Positions 1-8,974 of a stretch of 39,790 nt of DNA are shown one piece after another (positions within the stretch are counted from its first letter, which is position 1; every line of letters starts with the position of its first letter). Under the pieces are notes generated by a model. It ran no database searches, had not been told where the DNA came from, and saw only the letters and a program-made list of their open reading frames with translations. The position numbers and the translations under genes were made by a program. The stretch is taken from contig DEJH01000092.1 in the NCBI GenBank assembly GCA_002353275.1, forward strand, positions 1 through 39,790, written 5' to 3'. Origin of the DNA: Caryophanales bacterium UBA2753 (GTDB lineage Bacteria > Bacillota_I > Bacilli_A > RFN20 > CAG-826).

Positions 1-105
1 GGATATGTCTTATTAACATACAAAAATAATTCCATTGATATCGCTAAAACCGATGGAAATATTATTAAGAATTATTACCCAAAAGGGTTAAGAAGAAAAT
101 ATTAA
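1..105 (+). CDS. RsmF-type rRNA cytosine-C5 methyltransferase, C-terminal end (partial)
   Basis: Only the last 34 codons are in the window; the frame is open from base 1 and stops with TAA at 103-105. The residues start GYVLLTYKNN and end with KNYYPKGLRRKY. This matches the C-terminal PUA-like RNA-binding tail of NOL1/NOP2/Sun-family methyltransferases of Bacilli (RsmF/YebU type), which typically finish in a K-N-H-Y-P-K-G-L-R motif. The methyltransferase domain lies outside the window and cannot be checked. The gene converges on plsC, and the two stop codons are directly adjacent (103-105 and 106-108), so no intergenic terminator exists between them. Confidence 0.7.
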   Translation, partial: GYVLLTYKNNSIDIAKTDGNIIKNYYPKGLRRKY

Positions 106-891
106 TTATTTAATTTTATTAAATCTGTAGTACTTATCACCAGATTCAATCATTCGTTTATGATCAAGAGGTTTAGCGATAAAGCTGACCTCTTTTTGAA
201 TCATTTTTTGCACCATTATAGCAACTTCATCAGTCGTCTTTCCTTCGTATTCATCAGGATAAATAGGCTTTAAATATTTCAGATAGGTAGGATATTTTTT
301 ATAACTGTGATGAGTGTTTAATAATCTAAAGGTTCCATAGCTCACAACCGGGACAAGAGGGACTTTTGCTTTCATCGCTGCTCTAAAGGTTCCACTATGA
401 AATGGGAGAAGTAAATGCATTGGATCTTTATTTCTTGTTCCTTCTGGATAAATCGCCCAGTCGCATCTTTTGTTTTTTAAAGAATCTTCCACTTTCATCA
501 TCACTCTTAATTGTTGTTTTAGATTTTCTCGATCTAAAAATAAACCATCAATTCCAGTAAAAATTCTACCAACAATTGGCATTTTCTTAATTTCGATTTT
601 CGCCACTAAAGAAAGAGGGCGTTCACTATCAGCAATTAATAATAATGGATCAGCCGCTCCTAAATGATTAATAAAATAGCAACATGTTTCATTAGGAACG
701 TTTTCTTTTCCTTCCACTATTGTCTCAACTTTAAGAGCTTTATTCGCTTTTAAGATTAATTTACGTGTTTTAGCGTATCTTTTTTCTAATGGATATTTCT
801 CTGGGTGCTTTGAATATTTAAAAACCCAGGCACAAATATCCCATAGTAGAGTAGGAAATATTAATAAGATTGCTCTAATTAAATGCCACAT
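106..891 (-). CDS. plsC: 1-acyl-sn-glycerol-3-phosphate acyltransferase (PlsC family)
   Basis: The 261-aa product makes phosphatidic acid by acylating lysophosphatidic acid at the membrane. The catalytic HX4D motif is visible as NHLGAAD at residues 75-81 (H76, D81). FLDRE at 118-122 and the substrate-binding YPEGTRN at 148-154 follow in the family order. A hydrophobic N-terminal segment (about residues 4-24) should anchor it. It is the last gene of the ftsK-pullulanase-plsC operon. Its ATG follows the pullulanase stop directly (TAAATG), and a GGTG just inside the upstream gene is the only SD-like element, so translation is probably coupled. Length and motifs are normal for the family. Confidence 0.93.
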   Translation of the reverse strand: MWHLIRAILLIFPTLLWDICAWVFKYSKHPEKYPLEKRYAKTRKLILKANKALKVETIVEGKENVPNETCCYFINHLGAADPLLLIADSERPLSLVAKIEIKKMPIVGRIFTGIDGLFLDRENLKQQLRVMMKVEDSLKNKRCDWAIYPEGTRNKDPMHLLLPFHSGTFRAAMKAKVPLVPVVSYGTFRLLNTHHSYKKYPTYLKYLKPIYPDEYEGKTTDEVAIMVQKMIQKEVSFIAKPLDHKRMIESGDKYYRFNKIK

Positions 892-2952
892 TTATTTCAC
901 CAATACTGCAATACTTAAGCTAGGAGAGATAAAGTTTTGACAGAAATAATCACCTTTAACAAAGCCACTAAAGGAGAAATATAATCGATAATAATCATCA
1001 AATTCATAAGAAAGATTTTTTTCGGTCGGATTAACAACAATAACCGCCTCATTAACATTATCTAAAAGAAATTTCTTGTTAGTGATTTTCACAATCAATA
1101 ATCCATTTTCCAAATGGATTGCGTCCATATTTCCCTCAAGATCATTAATATTATTCACTTCAGAATAGCCAAGTTTTTTACGAAGAGAAATTAAGTCTTT
1201 AAGATAATCAACCATTTCTTCTCTTTCATCAACAAGCTTCCAGTCCATATCGTTAATATCACTTACGTTATAAGTGTTATCGAGTAATTCTTTAGATTGG
1301 CCGATTTCTTGACCCATATGAATAAATGGAACACCCATTGATAAAATGGTTAATGCATTAGCGAACTTTACCCGTTTAAGATTAGTTTCTTCATCTTCAG
1401 AAAAATAAGATAATTTGTCATATAAAGTTTGATTATCATGACATTCAACATAGTTGATTGATTGAGAGAAATTATCATATCGATTTGATAAAAGAGAGCC
1501 AAAAATCACATCATCAATCTCAAAATAATTGTTAATGTTTCCTAAAATATAGCCAGGGGAATGACGATCAAACGTTGAACCTTTAATCACATCTCTAAAA
1601 CGGTCATTGAAGAAGCCAATTTCAGGGACGAGATGGGAATTATCAGTGCTGGTTTTTTCTTCCGCTTTAAGTTCAACTCCCATATTCCAACCTTCGCCAT
1701 AAAGAAGAGCGTCAGGTTTAACTTCATTACGAATCTTAACAATTCTTTTACTAGTTTCAATATCGATTAATCCCATTAAATCAAATCTAAAACCATCGAC
1801 ATCAAACACTTCTAAGAAATAACGGATTGAATCACAAATGATTCTTCTCACCATTTTTCTTTCGCTCGCAACATCGTTTCCACAGCCAGAAGCATTGGCC
1901 ATCTTCTTTCCGTTTCTACGGAAATAATAATATGGAATATTTTTTTGAAAATCAGTGGTTATATAATCAAATAAATGATTATATACAACATCCATTACTA
2001 CTCGGATATCATTTTTATGTAATTCATTAACTAATGTCTTAAATTCAACAAGTCTAGCTAAAGCGTCTTCTGGATAAATGGAATAGCTTCCTTCTAAAGC
2101 AAAGAAAGAAATTGGATTATATCCCCAGTTATATTTACTCTTATCTAAATCATCGACATCATCAAAATCAATAACTGGTAAAAGTTGAATATGGGTGATA
2201 CCAAGTTTTTTTAAATAATCGATTTTATTTAATAAGCCAAGATAAGTACCTTTTCTTTCGTTTTCTTCATCTTTTCCAGTGAAATCACGAATGTGTAATT
2301 CATAAATAATTGCATCACTAGCGTTTTTAATTTCGGTGTGTGGTTTGACTATACCCATTTTCTTAATGTCATCGATATCGATAACAACAGAGTGAACAGA
2401 ATTTTCATCCACGGCTTTTCCATAAGGGTCAGTGATTACTTTTTGAATATTATTTTGATAGACAACAAAGTTATATTTTTTATTGAAGAGGTCACCTTTT
2501 ACTGTGACTTTATATACACCTTTATCTTTTCTTACCATTGGAATTAAGACAAAATTATTTTCACCTTTTTCTAATTTAAGAAAAACTTTTTCACTTAACG
2601 GAGACCATAAACGGAATTTGGTTTCTTCTTTTGAATAAGAGAGACCAAGTTTATCTTCATAAGCATATAATTCATCGAATTCTTTAGTGGCGACGTAACG
2701 GTCTAACCTCACAAAAGCTTCCTCTTCTTCACTAGTTTTAAGTTTTAAAATATGACCGAGTTCAATTTTTTTGTTGGTAGAAAAAATAATTCGATGAACA
2801 TCACCTTTAACAAAATCTTTCTCTTTAACAAGAGAAATCTTTTCATCATCATAAAGTAATGAGAAATTAATTTCATTAATGTTCTCAGAAATATAAGTAA
2901 TCTCAATATGAGATGAGTCAAGTAGAAAAACATTCGATAATTGATTTTCCAT
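892..2952 (-). CDS. pulA: Type I pullulanase (glycoside hydrolase 13, alpha-1,6-debranching)
   Basis: The 686-aa enzyme should debranch alpha-1,6 links in glycogen or pullulan. No signal peptide is seen, so it is probably cytoplasmic and acts on glycogen or imported dextrins. A CBM48-like beta domain (about 105-175) precedes the catalytic barrel. YNWGYNP at 274-280 is the type I pullulanase signature. The four GH13 regions are DVVYNH (321-326), GFRFD with nucleophile D391, YGEGW with acid/base E420, and VECHDN with D506. All catalytic residues are present. The start lies 2 nt after the ftsK stop, which implies co-transcription. The pairing of a starch-type enzyme with ftsK and plsC looks historical rather than functional. 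Confidence 0.93.
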   Translation of the reverse strand: MENQLSNVFLLDSSHIEITYISENINEINFSLLYDDEKISLVKEKDFVKGDVHRIIFSTNKKIELGHILKLKTSEEEEAFVRLDRYVATKEFDELYAYEDKLGLSYSKEETKFRLWSPLSEKVFLKLEKGENNFVLIPMVRKDKGVYKVTVKGDLFNKKYNFVVYQNNIQKVITDPYGKAVDENSVHSVVIDIDDIKKMGIVKPHTEIKNASDAIIYELHIRDFTGKDEENERKGTYLGLLNKIDYLKKLGITHIQLLPVIDFDDVDDLDKSKYNWGYNPISFFALEGSYSIYPEDALARLVEFKTLVNELHKNDIRVVMDVVYNHLFDYITTDFQKNIPYYYFRRNGKKMANASGCGNDVASERKMVRRIICDSIRYFLEVFDVDGFRFDLMGLIDIETSKRIVKIRNEVKPDALLYGEGWNMGVELKAEEKTSTDNSHLVPEIGFFNDRFRDVIKGSTFDRHSPGYILGNINNYFEIDDVIFGSLLSNRYDNFSQSINYVECHDNQTLYDKLSYFSEDEETNLKRVKFANALTILSMGVPFIHMGQEIGQSKELLDNTYNVSDINDMDWKLVDEREEMVDYLKDLISLRKKLGYSEVNNINDLEGNMDAIHLENGLLIVKITNKKFLLDNVNEAVIVVNPTEKNLSYEFDDYYRLYFSFSGFVKGDYFCQNFISPSLSIAVLVK

Positions 2953-2954
2953 AT

Positions 2955-5555
2955 TTATCCAATTAATTCGTCACTAGTGACAATCGGAGTTCCATCGTCA
3001 TAGCTATCGTGAACTAAAACTCGACAGCCTTTAGAAGTTCCGTCTTGACTAAGAGACACAATTCCTTCGTTTTGTAGACGTGTAAAGAATCGACCAGCGC
3101 GGTTAAAACCGACTGAACAATCTCTTTGTATTTTACTCATCGACACAAATTCTTGAGTCATGACCCATTCTTTGATCGATTGATATTTTCTTTCTTCTTC
3201 ATCGTCGCTTTCTTTGATTACTTCTCCTGGGGCTAAAGCGTTAACGGCAGGTTCTTTTGAGTGATCAACTAAATCCACAAAATCAGGATGATATTGTGTT
3301 TCATAATGCTCTTTTAAATAGTTGACGATGTGCACAATTTCTTTATTTTGAATATAGCAACCTTGTAAACGAGTTGTAACGTTTTTCTCCACTAAAGGAG
3401 TTTGAACTAACATATCTCCTTTTCCTAATAAAGTTTCTGCTCCAGCTTCACCGATAATGATGATAGAGTCAGTATAACTCTTAGTTAAAAGAGCAACACT
3501 AGTAGGAATATTTCCTTTAATCACACCAGTGATGATGTTGGTGGATGGTCTTTGAGTGGCGATACACATATGAATACCAGCTGCTCTGGCTTTTTGGGCT
3601 AAAGAAACAACTGAATTAGATATTTCTTTACACTGTTCCACTAAATCAGCGTATTCATCAATGAACACTAAAATATATGGAAGGGTTTCAGTCTTCATCT
3701 CTTTGGCAAAATTATTATAGTCTTTGATATTACTGACTTCTGGATTTTCAGAGAAAATGTCATATCGACGATTCATCTCCACCACTAATTTTTGTAAACA
3801 AACTTTTGCTTTATCGGCTTCAGTAATAATTGGGCAAAGTAAATGAGGCATGTCTCGATATTTAGTCATTTCAACTTTTTTAGGATCGACTAAAACAATC
3901 TTTAAATCATCAGGAGACATTCTCATGATTAAAGTAGAAATAATAGAGGAAACAAAGATAGATTTACCACTTCCAGTGGTACCTGCTACTAAAATGTGTG
4001 GGAATTCATCAAAATCAGCATAGCGGACATTGCCAGATATGTCTTTACCAAAGCCCACTGCTAAAGGATGTTTTTTAACATCAGGAAGTGAAGAAATAAT
4101 TTCTTTAAAACCGACTGTGGTAATTGTCGCATTAGGAACTTCAAATCCTGAATAAGATTGACCTAAAACAACTGGAGCAAATCTCGCTGAAATTCCTCCT
4201 AATCGACGAGACATATCTTGAACATATTTTTCAATCGATTTAGAAGAAACGTTTGGATCATATTCAATATTGAATCTAGTAACAGAAGGACCAATGTCAT
4301 ATCCGCAAACATGAGCCCCGATATGATAGTCAGTTAAAATTTTATTAATTGCTTCCACTCTTTCGTTAGCGACTTTTTCATTTAACTCTTGGGCTTCTTG
4401 AGTTTCGTAATTCATTAATAAATCAGTTGAAGGCGGAATCCAGACAACTCTTTCTTTCTTTTTAGGAGTTTCAACTGGAACTTCTTCTTTAACTGGCTCA
4501 GGCTTTATCTCTTCAATTGGAGCAAATTGAGGTTGAATTTTAACGAGCGATTCATCAATTTGATGAGAGATTTCTTCAACCTTTTCGCTAATTTTCTCTT
4601 CTTCTTTATCTTCGATAACTGGTCGAGATTCGACTAAATTAATCTCTTCTGGAACAATCTCTTCAACTTTCTCTTCTTCTACTTTTTGTGTGAATTGAGG
4701 TTGAGGATTATTTTGAATAGCAAATGGATCGCTATTAAAAGAAAGAGGGAGGAAATCAGAATATTCGTTTCCATTTTTAATATTATTTGAAGCAAAAGCT
4801 TCATCTAATGATATAGCGGTAGAAGAGAAGCCACTATTTTCATTAACAATTGGAGAGCGATCGCTTTCAAATCCAGGAGCGATTTCCGCTGGTTCTTTTT
4901 CTACTCTAGAAGTCTTGATAACTGGATTATTATCCACCACTTTTTCTTCTTTATGTTCACTCTTTTCCTTAGGGGCTTTGATTCCTTTTTTGCGTCTAAT
5001 TATGACTGGAATAACAAATGAAAGGGTTGCTAATACAAATAAGGCAATGCCAATAAAAAGAACAATCGCATCATTTTTAATTAATCCACCAAAGGAAATA
5101 CCAACTAAGCCATTGAGGTAATGAGAATCGGCACCAAATAAATTAATGATTGGTGAAGAATAATAACTTCCTAAATCGGAATGTAAATTATTAATTGCAC
5201 TAGTTAAATCAAAATTAGCATAGCTATTGGCATAGCTTCTACCATTATTTGCCTTAATGAATCCATAACCAAAAATTACATTAATAGATAAGAACAAAAG
5301 AATGAGTCCAACAATAAAGAAAACAGGACGAATTTTTAATTTCTTTTGTTTGAATATTCGATATAAACCTAAAAATAAGAAAAAGGCGACAATGAAGTAA
5401 TAGCTAGCACCGAAGAGATATACTAATGGGAACGCTAGTGTTCGTCCAACTTTCCCAACATTAATAATGAGGATTATAGAAAAAAGAACAACAAATAGTC
5501 CTTTGATAATATTTTCTACTCTAGGAGGTACTTTTTTAATCTCTTTTTCAGCCAT
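2955..5555 (-). CDS. ftsK: DNA translocase FtsK/SpoIIIE
   Basis: The 866-aa ATP-driven DNA pump moves chromosome ends through the closing septum. About four N-terminal membrane segments (residues 15-35, 45-66, 76-97, 163-186) are followed by an acidic, Pro/Glu-rich linker (about 195-370). The alpha and RecA-like beta motor domains come next, with Walker A AGTTGSGKS at 524-532, Walker B FIDEYADL at 631-638 and ATQRPS at 666-671. The C-terminal gamma winged helix (about 790-850, RDCSVGFNRAGRF) should read polar KOPS/SRS-like sites. A TATAAT box ends 6 nt before the ATG and there is no Shine-Dalgarno, so the mRNA may be leaderless. It heads the operon with pulA and plsC. Confidence 0.96.
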   Translation of the reverse strand: MAEKEIKKVPPRVENIIKGLFVVLFSIILIINVGKVGRTLAFPLVYLFGASYYFIVAFFLFLGLYRIFKQKKLKIRPVFFIVGLILLFLSINVIFGYGFIKANNGRSYANSYANFDLTSAINNLHSDLGSYYSSPIINLFGADSHYLNGLVGISFGGLIKNDAIVLFIGIALFVLATLSFVIPVIIRRKKGIKAPKEKSEHKEEKVVDNNPVIKTSRVEKEPAEIAPGFESDRSPIVNENSGFSSTAISLDEAFASNNIKNGNEYSDFLPLSFNSDPFAIQNNPQPQFTQKVEEEKVEEIVPEEINLVESRPVIEDKEEEKISEKVEEISHQIDESLVKIQPQFAPIEEIKPEPVKEEVPVETPKKKERVVWIPPSTDLLMNYETQEAQELNEKVANERVEAINKILTDYHIGAHVCGYDIGPSVTRFNIEYDPNVSSKSIEKYVQDMSRRLGGISARFAPVVLGQSYSGFEVPNATITTVGFKEIISSLPDVKKHPLAVGFGKDISGNVRYADFDEFPHILVAGTTGSGKSIFVSSIISTLIMRMSPDDLKIVLVDPKKVEMTKYRDMPHLLCPIITEADKAKVCLQKLVVEMNRRYDIFSENPEVSNIKDYNNFAKEMKTETLPYILVFIDEYADLVEQCKEISNSVVSLAQKARAAGIHMCIATQRPSTNIITGVIKGNIPTSVALLTKSYTDSIIIIGEAGAETLLGKGDMLVQTPLVEKNVTTRLQGCYIQNKEIVHIVNYLKEHYETQYHPDFVDLVDHSKEPAVNALAPGEVIKESDDEEERKYQSIKEWVMTQEFVSMSKIQRDCSVGFNRAGRFFTRLQNEGIVSLSQDGTSKGCRVLVHDSYDDGTPIVTSDELIG

Positions 5556-5590
5556 ACGTATATTATACGCACACGCAAGATTGAATTAAA
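5555..5590 (-). promoter_or_regulatory. ftsK promoter, predicted leaderless
   Basis: On the minus strand, TTTAAT (5590-5585), a 17-nt spacer, then a perfect TATAAT (5567-5562). Counting 7 nt beyond the hexamer puts +1 at 5555, the A of the ftsK ATG. No AGGAGG-like sequence lies between. The assignment rests on consensus matching only. Confidence 0.6.
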
Positions 5591-5611
5591 GAAAAAAGCA
5601 CCGAAGTGCTT
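5591..5611 (-). terminator. Intrinsic terminator of the RNase J gene
   Basis: Read on the minus strand, AAGCAC-TTCG-GTGCTT forms a hairpin closed by the very stable C(UUCG)G tetraloop, followed by a T tract. The hairpin overlaps the stop codon of the RNase J gene by one base. Confidence 0.8.
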
Positions 5612-7299
5612 TATTTTTCAATTAGGATAATAGGTTCGACCAAAGGTTCACGACCATTTTCTCTTCGAATAAACCATCTAATTCTTTCTTTGATCGTATT
5701 TTTAGCCATTTCCATGTCGATTCCTTTTTTTAAAGCAGCATTCACTTCTTCGACATAAATTTGAGTAATCGATTTAAGTAATGGTTCAGCTTCTTTAACA
5801 AAGACAAATCCTCTCATTTGACAATCTGGTCCAGCAATAATTCTTTTTTCACTTAATGAGACAGTTGACGCAATGACAACTGCTCCATCGACACCCATTT
5901 GTTGACGAGTTTCGATTAATTCATTGCTAATTTTTGTAACGCCTTTTCCATCAACAAGGATTGGACTAACATCAATTCCAGTAACTTCATTTGGGAGAAG
6001 AACTGGTCTTCTATTTTCTTCGAAAATAATTTGCATTCCGTTATCTAAAACAAAGACATTTAAATGATTAAGTCCGATTCCTAAAGATACGGCAATACGA
6101 GCGTTATCCATAATGTGAGTATAGTGACCTCTAACAGGGAAATAATATTGAGGTTTGAATAAATTTAAAACGAATCGTAAGTCGTCTTCTCTAGCATGCA
6201 TAGCAGAGACTTCTTTATTTTTAAGCCACACCACTTCACATCCAGTTCGATACATCGAATCCATTGCTCTAGTGGTTAAGGTTTCAAAACTTGGACGAGG
6301 GACAGCGACATTCATGAAGATATCATCTTTATCAACTTTGATACGTTTATCAGCGTTACTTCCGGTTGATAAAGCATATATTTCTTTAAGAAGGTCATCA
6401 TTTTGACCAACGATTAAGATGACGAGATTCTCTTTTTTTACTCTTAGTAAATCTTCGCGAGAAACGAAATCATCTTGAATGATTGACGCCGTTCCAGTAG
6501 CGGCGACGATTTGAGAGAGAATTGTACGGGTATAATCATCATAACAATATAATTTCTTGTTATATTTTCTCGCTAAGCGAATCACTTCTCTTAAGCGATA
6601 CATGTTTTGCCAATAGCAAGAAACAAAAATTCTACGATCTAATTTGAAATATTTTTCGACTAAATCATTTATACGGTGACGAGGAGAACAATAACCTTTT
6701 TTATTAGCGGCTTTACTTTCTGCCATTAAAAGAAGAGTTTTCTCTTTTGCGAGTTCGCTAGTCATCGCTAAATCGAATTGATAATTTTTATCTTCGGTTG
6801 CGAAATTAATAATGAAATCACTAGTGAAAATAATATTTCCTAAGTTAGTAGAAATAGCGATTCCACTACTATTAGGAGCGTTATGACAAGTTTGGAAAAA
6901 TCTGACACGATGATTATAAATCATCACATCATCACTTGGATTAACGATATGGAAGTCGTAATGAAGTTTGGTTTGTTCATTAATTGCTAGTTGCCCTTCC
7001 ATAATAACCATAGTACTTTTTGAGCAATAAACAGGAGCAGGAGCGTATTTATAGAAATAACGAAGAGCACCCATACTTTCATCATGACCATGCGTCATAA
7101 TATAGGCTCTAATACGATCCTTATTTCTAAATAAATAATCAAAGTTAGGTAATAAATAGTCTACTCCAGGAATAGTTTTATCAGGTAAAGATGTTCCAGC
7201 GTCAATTACGAAAAGATCATCATTGATTTCAACGATGTAACAATCGCGGCCATCTTCATCGAGTCCAGCCAAAGCAAATACTTTTATCTTTTCTGACAT
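5611..7299 (-). CDS. rnj: RNase J family ribonuclease, J2-like with degenerate metal motif
   Basis: The 562-aa protein has the metallo-beta-lactamase/beta-CASP/C-terminal layout of RNase J, the 5'-3' exonuclease and endonuclease of Bacilli mRNA decay. The canonical metal motif HxHxDH appears here as HGHDES (residues 70-75), so the last Asp and His are Glu and Ser. H139 and D161 of the later motifs are kept. The family VHGEY segment reads VRGHY (389-393), and a His is present at 368. This pattern fits the weakly active J2 paralogue that partners J1 in Bacillus, rather than J1 itself. AAGGAG lies 4 nt before the ATG. A 79-nt gap separates it from the upstream DUF1667 gene, and it has its own UUCG terminator. 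Confidence 0.88.
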   Translation of the reverse strand: MSEKIKVFALAGLDEDGRDCYIVEINDDLFVIDAGTSLPDKTIPGVDYLLPNFDYLFRNKDRIRAYIMTHGHDESMGALRYFYKYAPAPVYCSKSTMVIMEGQLAINEQTKLHYDFHIVNPSDDVMIYNHRVRFFQTCHNAPNSSGIAISTNLGNIIFTSDFIINFATEDKNYQFDLAMTSELAKEKTLLLMAESKAANKKGYCSPRHRINDLVEKYFKLDRRIFVSCYWQNMYRLREVIRLARKYNKKLYCYDDYTRTILSQIVAATGTASIIQDDFVSREDLLRVKKENLVILIVGQNDDLLKEIYALSTGSNADKRIKVDKDDIFMNVAVPRPSFETLTTRAMDSMYRTGCEVVWLKNKEVSAMHAREDDLRFVLNLFKPQYYFPVRGHYTHIMDNARIAVSLGIGLNHLNVFVLDNGMQIIFEENRRPVLLPNEVTGIDVSPILVDGKGVTKISNELIETRQQMGVDGAVVIASTVSLSEKRIIAGPDCQMRGFVFVKEAEPLLKSITQIYVEEVNAALKKGIDMEMAKNTIKERIRWFIRRENGREPLVEPIILIEK

Positions 7300-7378
7300 A
7301 TTACTCCTTCACTATCAAAATTGACTATGAACAATTAGATAGTCTTATTTTAACAAATAAAAATGAAAATTTATAGGT

Positions 7379-7720
7379 CTATTTAATGTTTTTAGTAATT
7401 ATGATGTCTGCACCAGTATTTAATACGTTTTTGATTGCAATATCTCCAATTTTAGTAGGAGCAGATACTCTTACTTTATCAATCTCATTCATCACATCAA
7501 AAATCATCCCTTTTGGAATAGAGGTACTGGTTTTAACCGAGACGACTGTATTCTCTCTATTTTTAACCCTCACAAACGAAGTAATCATTCTTTTAGGATT
7601 GGTTAATTCGTCTTTGGCGTATTGAGCACCTCTTGGGCAAGAATTACCAGTCACATTAAGTTCGTCATCAATAGTTAATCGACATCCACGAGGACAAACG
7701 ATACAAGTTAATTCTTTCAT
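7379..7720 (-). CDS. DUF1667 protein of the GlpA-type dehydrogenase operon
   Basis: The small 113-aa protein has cysteines C6, C9, C13 and C28, the pattern of a metal or Fe-S site. This is DUF1667, whose genes regularly lie third in operons with a GlpA-like dehydrogenase and a pyridine nucleotide-disulphide oxidoreductase (the arrangement known from Thermotoga and many Firmicutes). Its ATG follows the stop of the flavoprotein without a gap. Its biochemical role is not established. By context it could relay electrons or stabilise the complex. The last gene of the operon. Confidence 0.85.
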   Translation of the reverse strand: MKELTCIVCPRGCRLTIDDELNVTGNSCPRGAQYAKDELTNPKRMITSFVRVKNRENTVVSVKTSTSIPKGMIFDVMNEIDKVRVSAPTKIGDIAIKNVLNTGADIIITKNIK

Positions 7721-8974
7721 TTATCTTTCCTCCAAAGACACTTCGATTTCACTAAGAGGTAAATCTTTTAATTTGTCTTTATTAATCTTAATCATCACCA
7801 TCTCGCTTGGAATGAGAACAGGTTTAACAACTTTATGAATTAAAGCTTCTCCGCTTTTAAAATTCACAAATACATTTTTAATTGGTTTACGAACTCTAAA
7901 TTTGAAGGTGATGTCATTATTTAAATCAGTCTCAATAAATTGAGGAATTACATAAGAAACACCATTACCTGGTTTAACTTCAATATGTTTAGATTTATTT
8001 GAGAGGCCTTTAATATAATTAGCAGCACCTCTACCAGCGTCTCTTCCTTCATCAGTAACAAAGTCGACAACATCATGAACGTGGAGACAGTTTCCACAAG
8101 CAAATAAACCAGGAATTGAAGTCATGAGTTGATCATTAACTTTTGCTCCACGAGTTGAACTCATTTCAGCGTGAAGTTTATCTAAAAGAGAAACATAAGG
8201 AACTAACCCAACGGAAAGAAGAAGCGTATCACATTCAAATTCCATCTCGGTTCCAGGGATAAATTTCAACTTATCATCAACGGCAGCAAGGACGACTTTT
8301 TCTACCCTACCACTCTTACCTTCAACTCTTAAAACAGAGCGGGATAAATATAGAGGGATATCATAGTCATTTAAACATTGAGCGATGTTACGATTAAGAC
8401 CATTTGAATATGGCATTAATTCAGAGACACATAAAACTTTGGCTCCTTCTAATGTCATTCTTCTAGCCATGATTAATCCGATATCACCACTTCCAAGAAT
8501 AACGATTCTCTTACCAACTAAAAAGCCATGAATATTTAAATATTTTTGAGCAGTTCCAGCGGTAATGATACCAGCACAACGATCTCCTGATAACTGAATT
8601 GCTCCTGGAGAACGTTCATAACATCCAGTAGCAAAAACAATTGCTTTTGCTTCGCAAACAACAACTCCATCAGTTGGATTAGAATAAGTTACCACTTTAT
8701 TTTCACTAACATCTAAGACTAAGGAATTGAGTTTATATTCAATTTTTAATTCTTCGACTTGATCAGCAAATCTCGATAAATATTCAGGTCCGGTTAATTC
8801 TTCTTTAAATTCAGTTAATCCAAAGCCATTATGGATACATTGATTTAAAATACCACCTAAAACATCATCTTTTTCTAAGATGAGGATATCATCAATTCCA
8901 TTCTTTTTAGCTTCGATAGCCGCTGCCATACCAGCAGAGCCACCACCAATAATCACTAAATCACGCTTTTCCAT
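7721..8974 (-). CDS. FAD/NAD(P)-dependent oxidoreductase, partner of GlpA-like dehydrogenase
   Basis: The 417-aa flavoprotein belongs to the pyridine nucleotide-disulphide oxidoreductase superfamily. It has an N-terminal FAD dinucleotide-binding GGGSAGMAAA motif (about 9-18), a second GSGDIG-type motif for NAD(P) near 159-164, and a late ACGNCLHVHDVVDFVTDEG segment that contacts FAD. The usual redox-active CxxC of disulphide reductases is not evident. It resembles the electron-accepting subunit that pairs with GlpA-type glycerol-3-phosphate dehydrogenases and DUF1667. Its start overlaps the glpA stop by one base (TAATG), a sign of translational coupling. The exact acceptor (NAD+ or other) is not visible. 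Confidence 0.85.
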   Translation of the reverse strand: MEKRDLVIIGGGSAGMAAAIEAKKNGIDDILILEKDDVLGGILNQCIHNGFGLTEFKEELTGPEYLSRFADQVEELKIEYKLNSLVLDVSENKVVTYSNPTDGVVVCEAKAIVFATGCYERSPGAIQLSGDRCAGIITAGTAQKYLNIHGFLVGKRIVILGSGDIGLIMARRMTLEGAKVLCVSELMPYSNGLNRNIAQCLNDYDIPLYLSRSVLRVEGKSGRVEKVVLAAVDDKLKFIPGTEMEFECDTLLLSVGLVPYVSLLDKLHAEMSSTRGAKVNDQLMTSIPGLFACGNCLHVHDVVDFVTDEGRDAGRGAANYIKGLSNKSKHIEVKPGNGVSYVIPQFIETDLNNDITFKFRVRKPIKNVFVNFKSGEALIHKVVKPVLIPSEMVMIKINKDKLKDLPLSEIEVSLEER

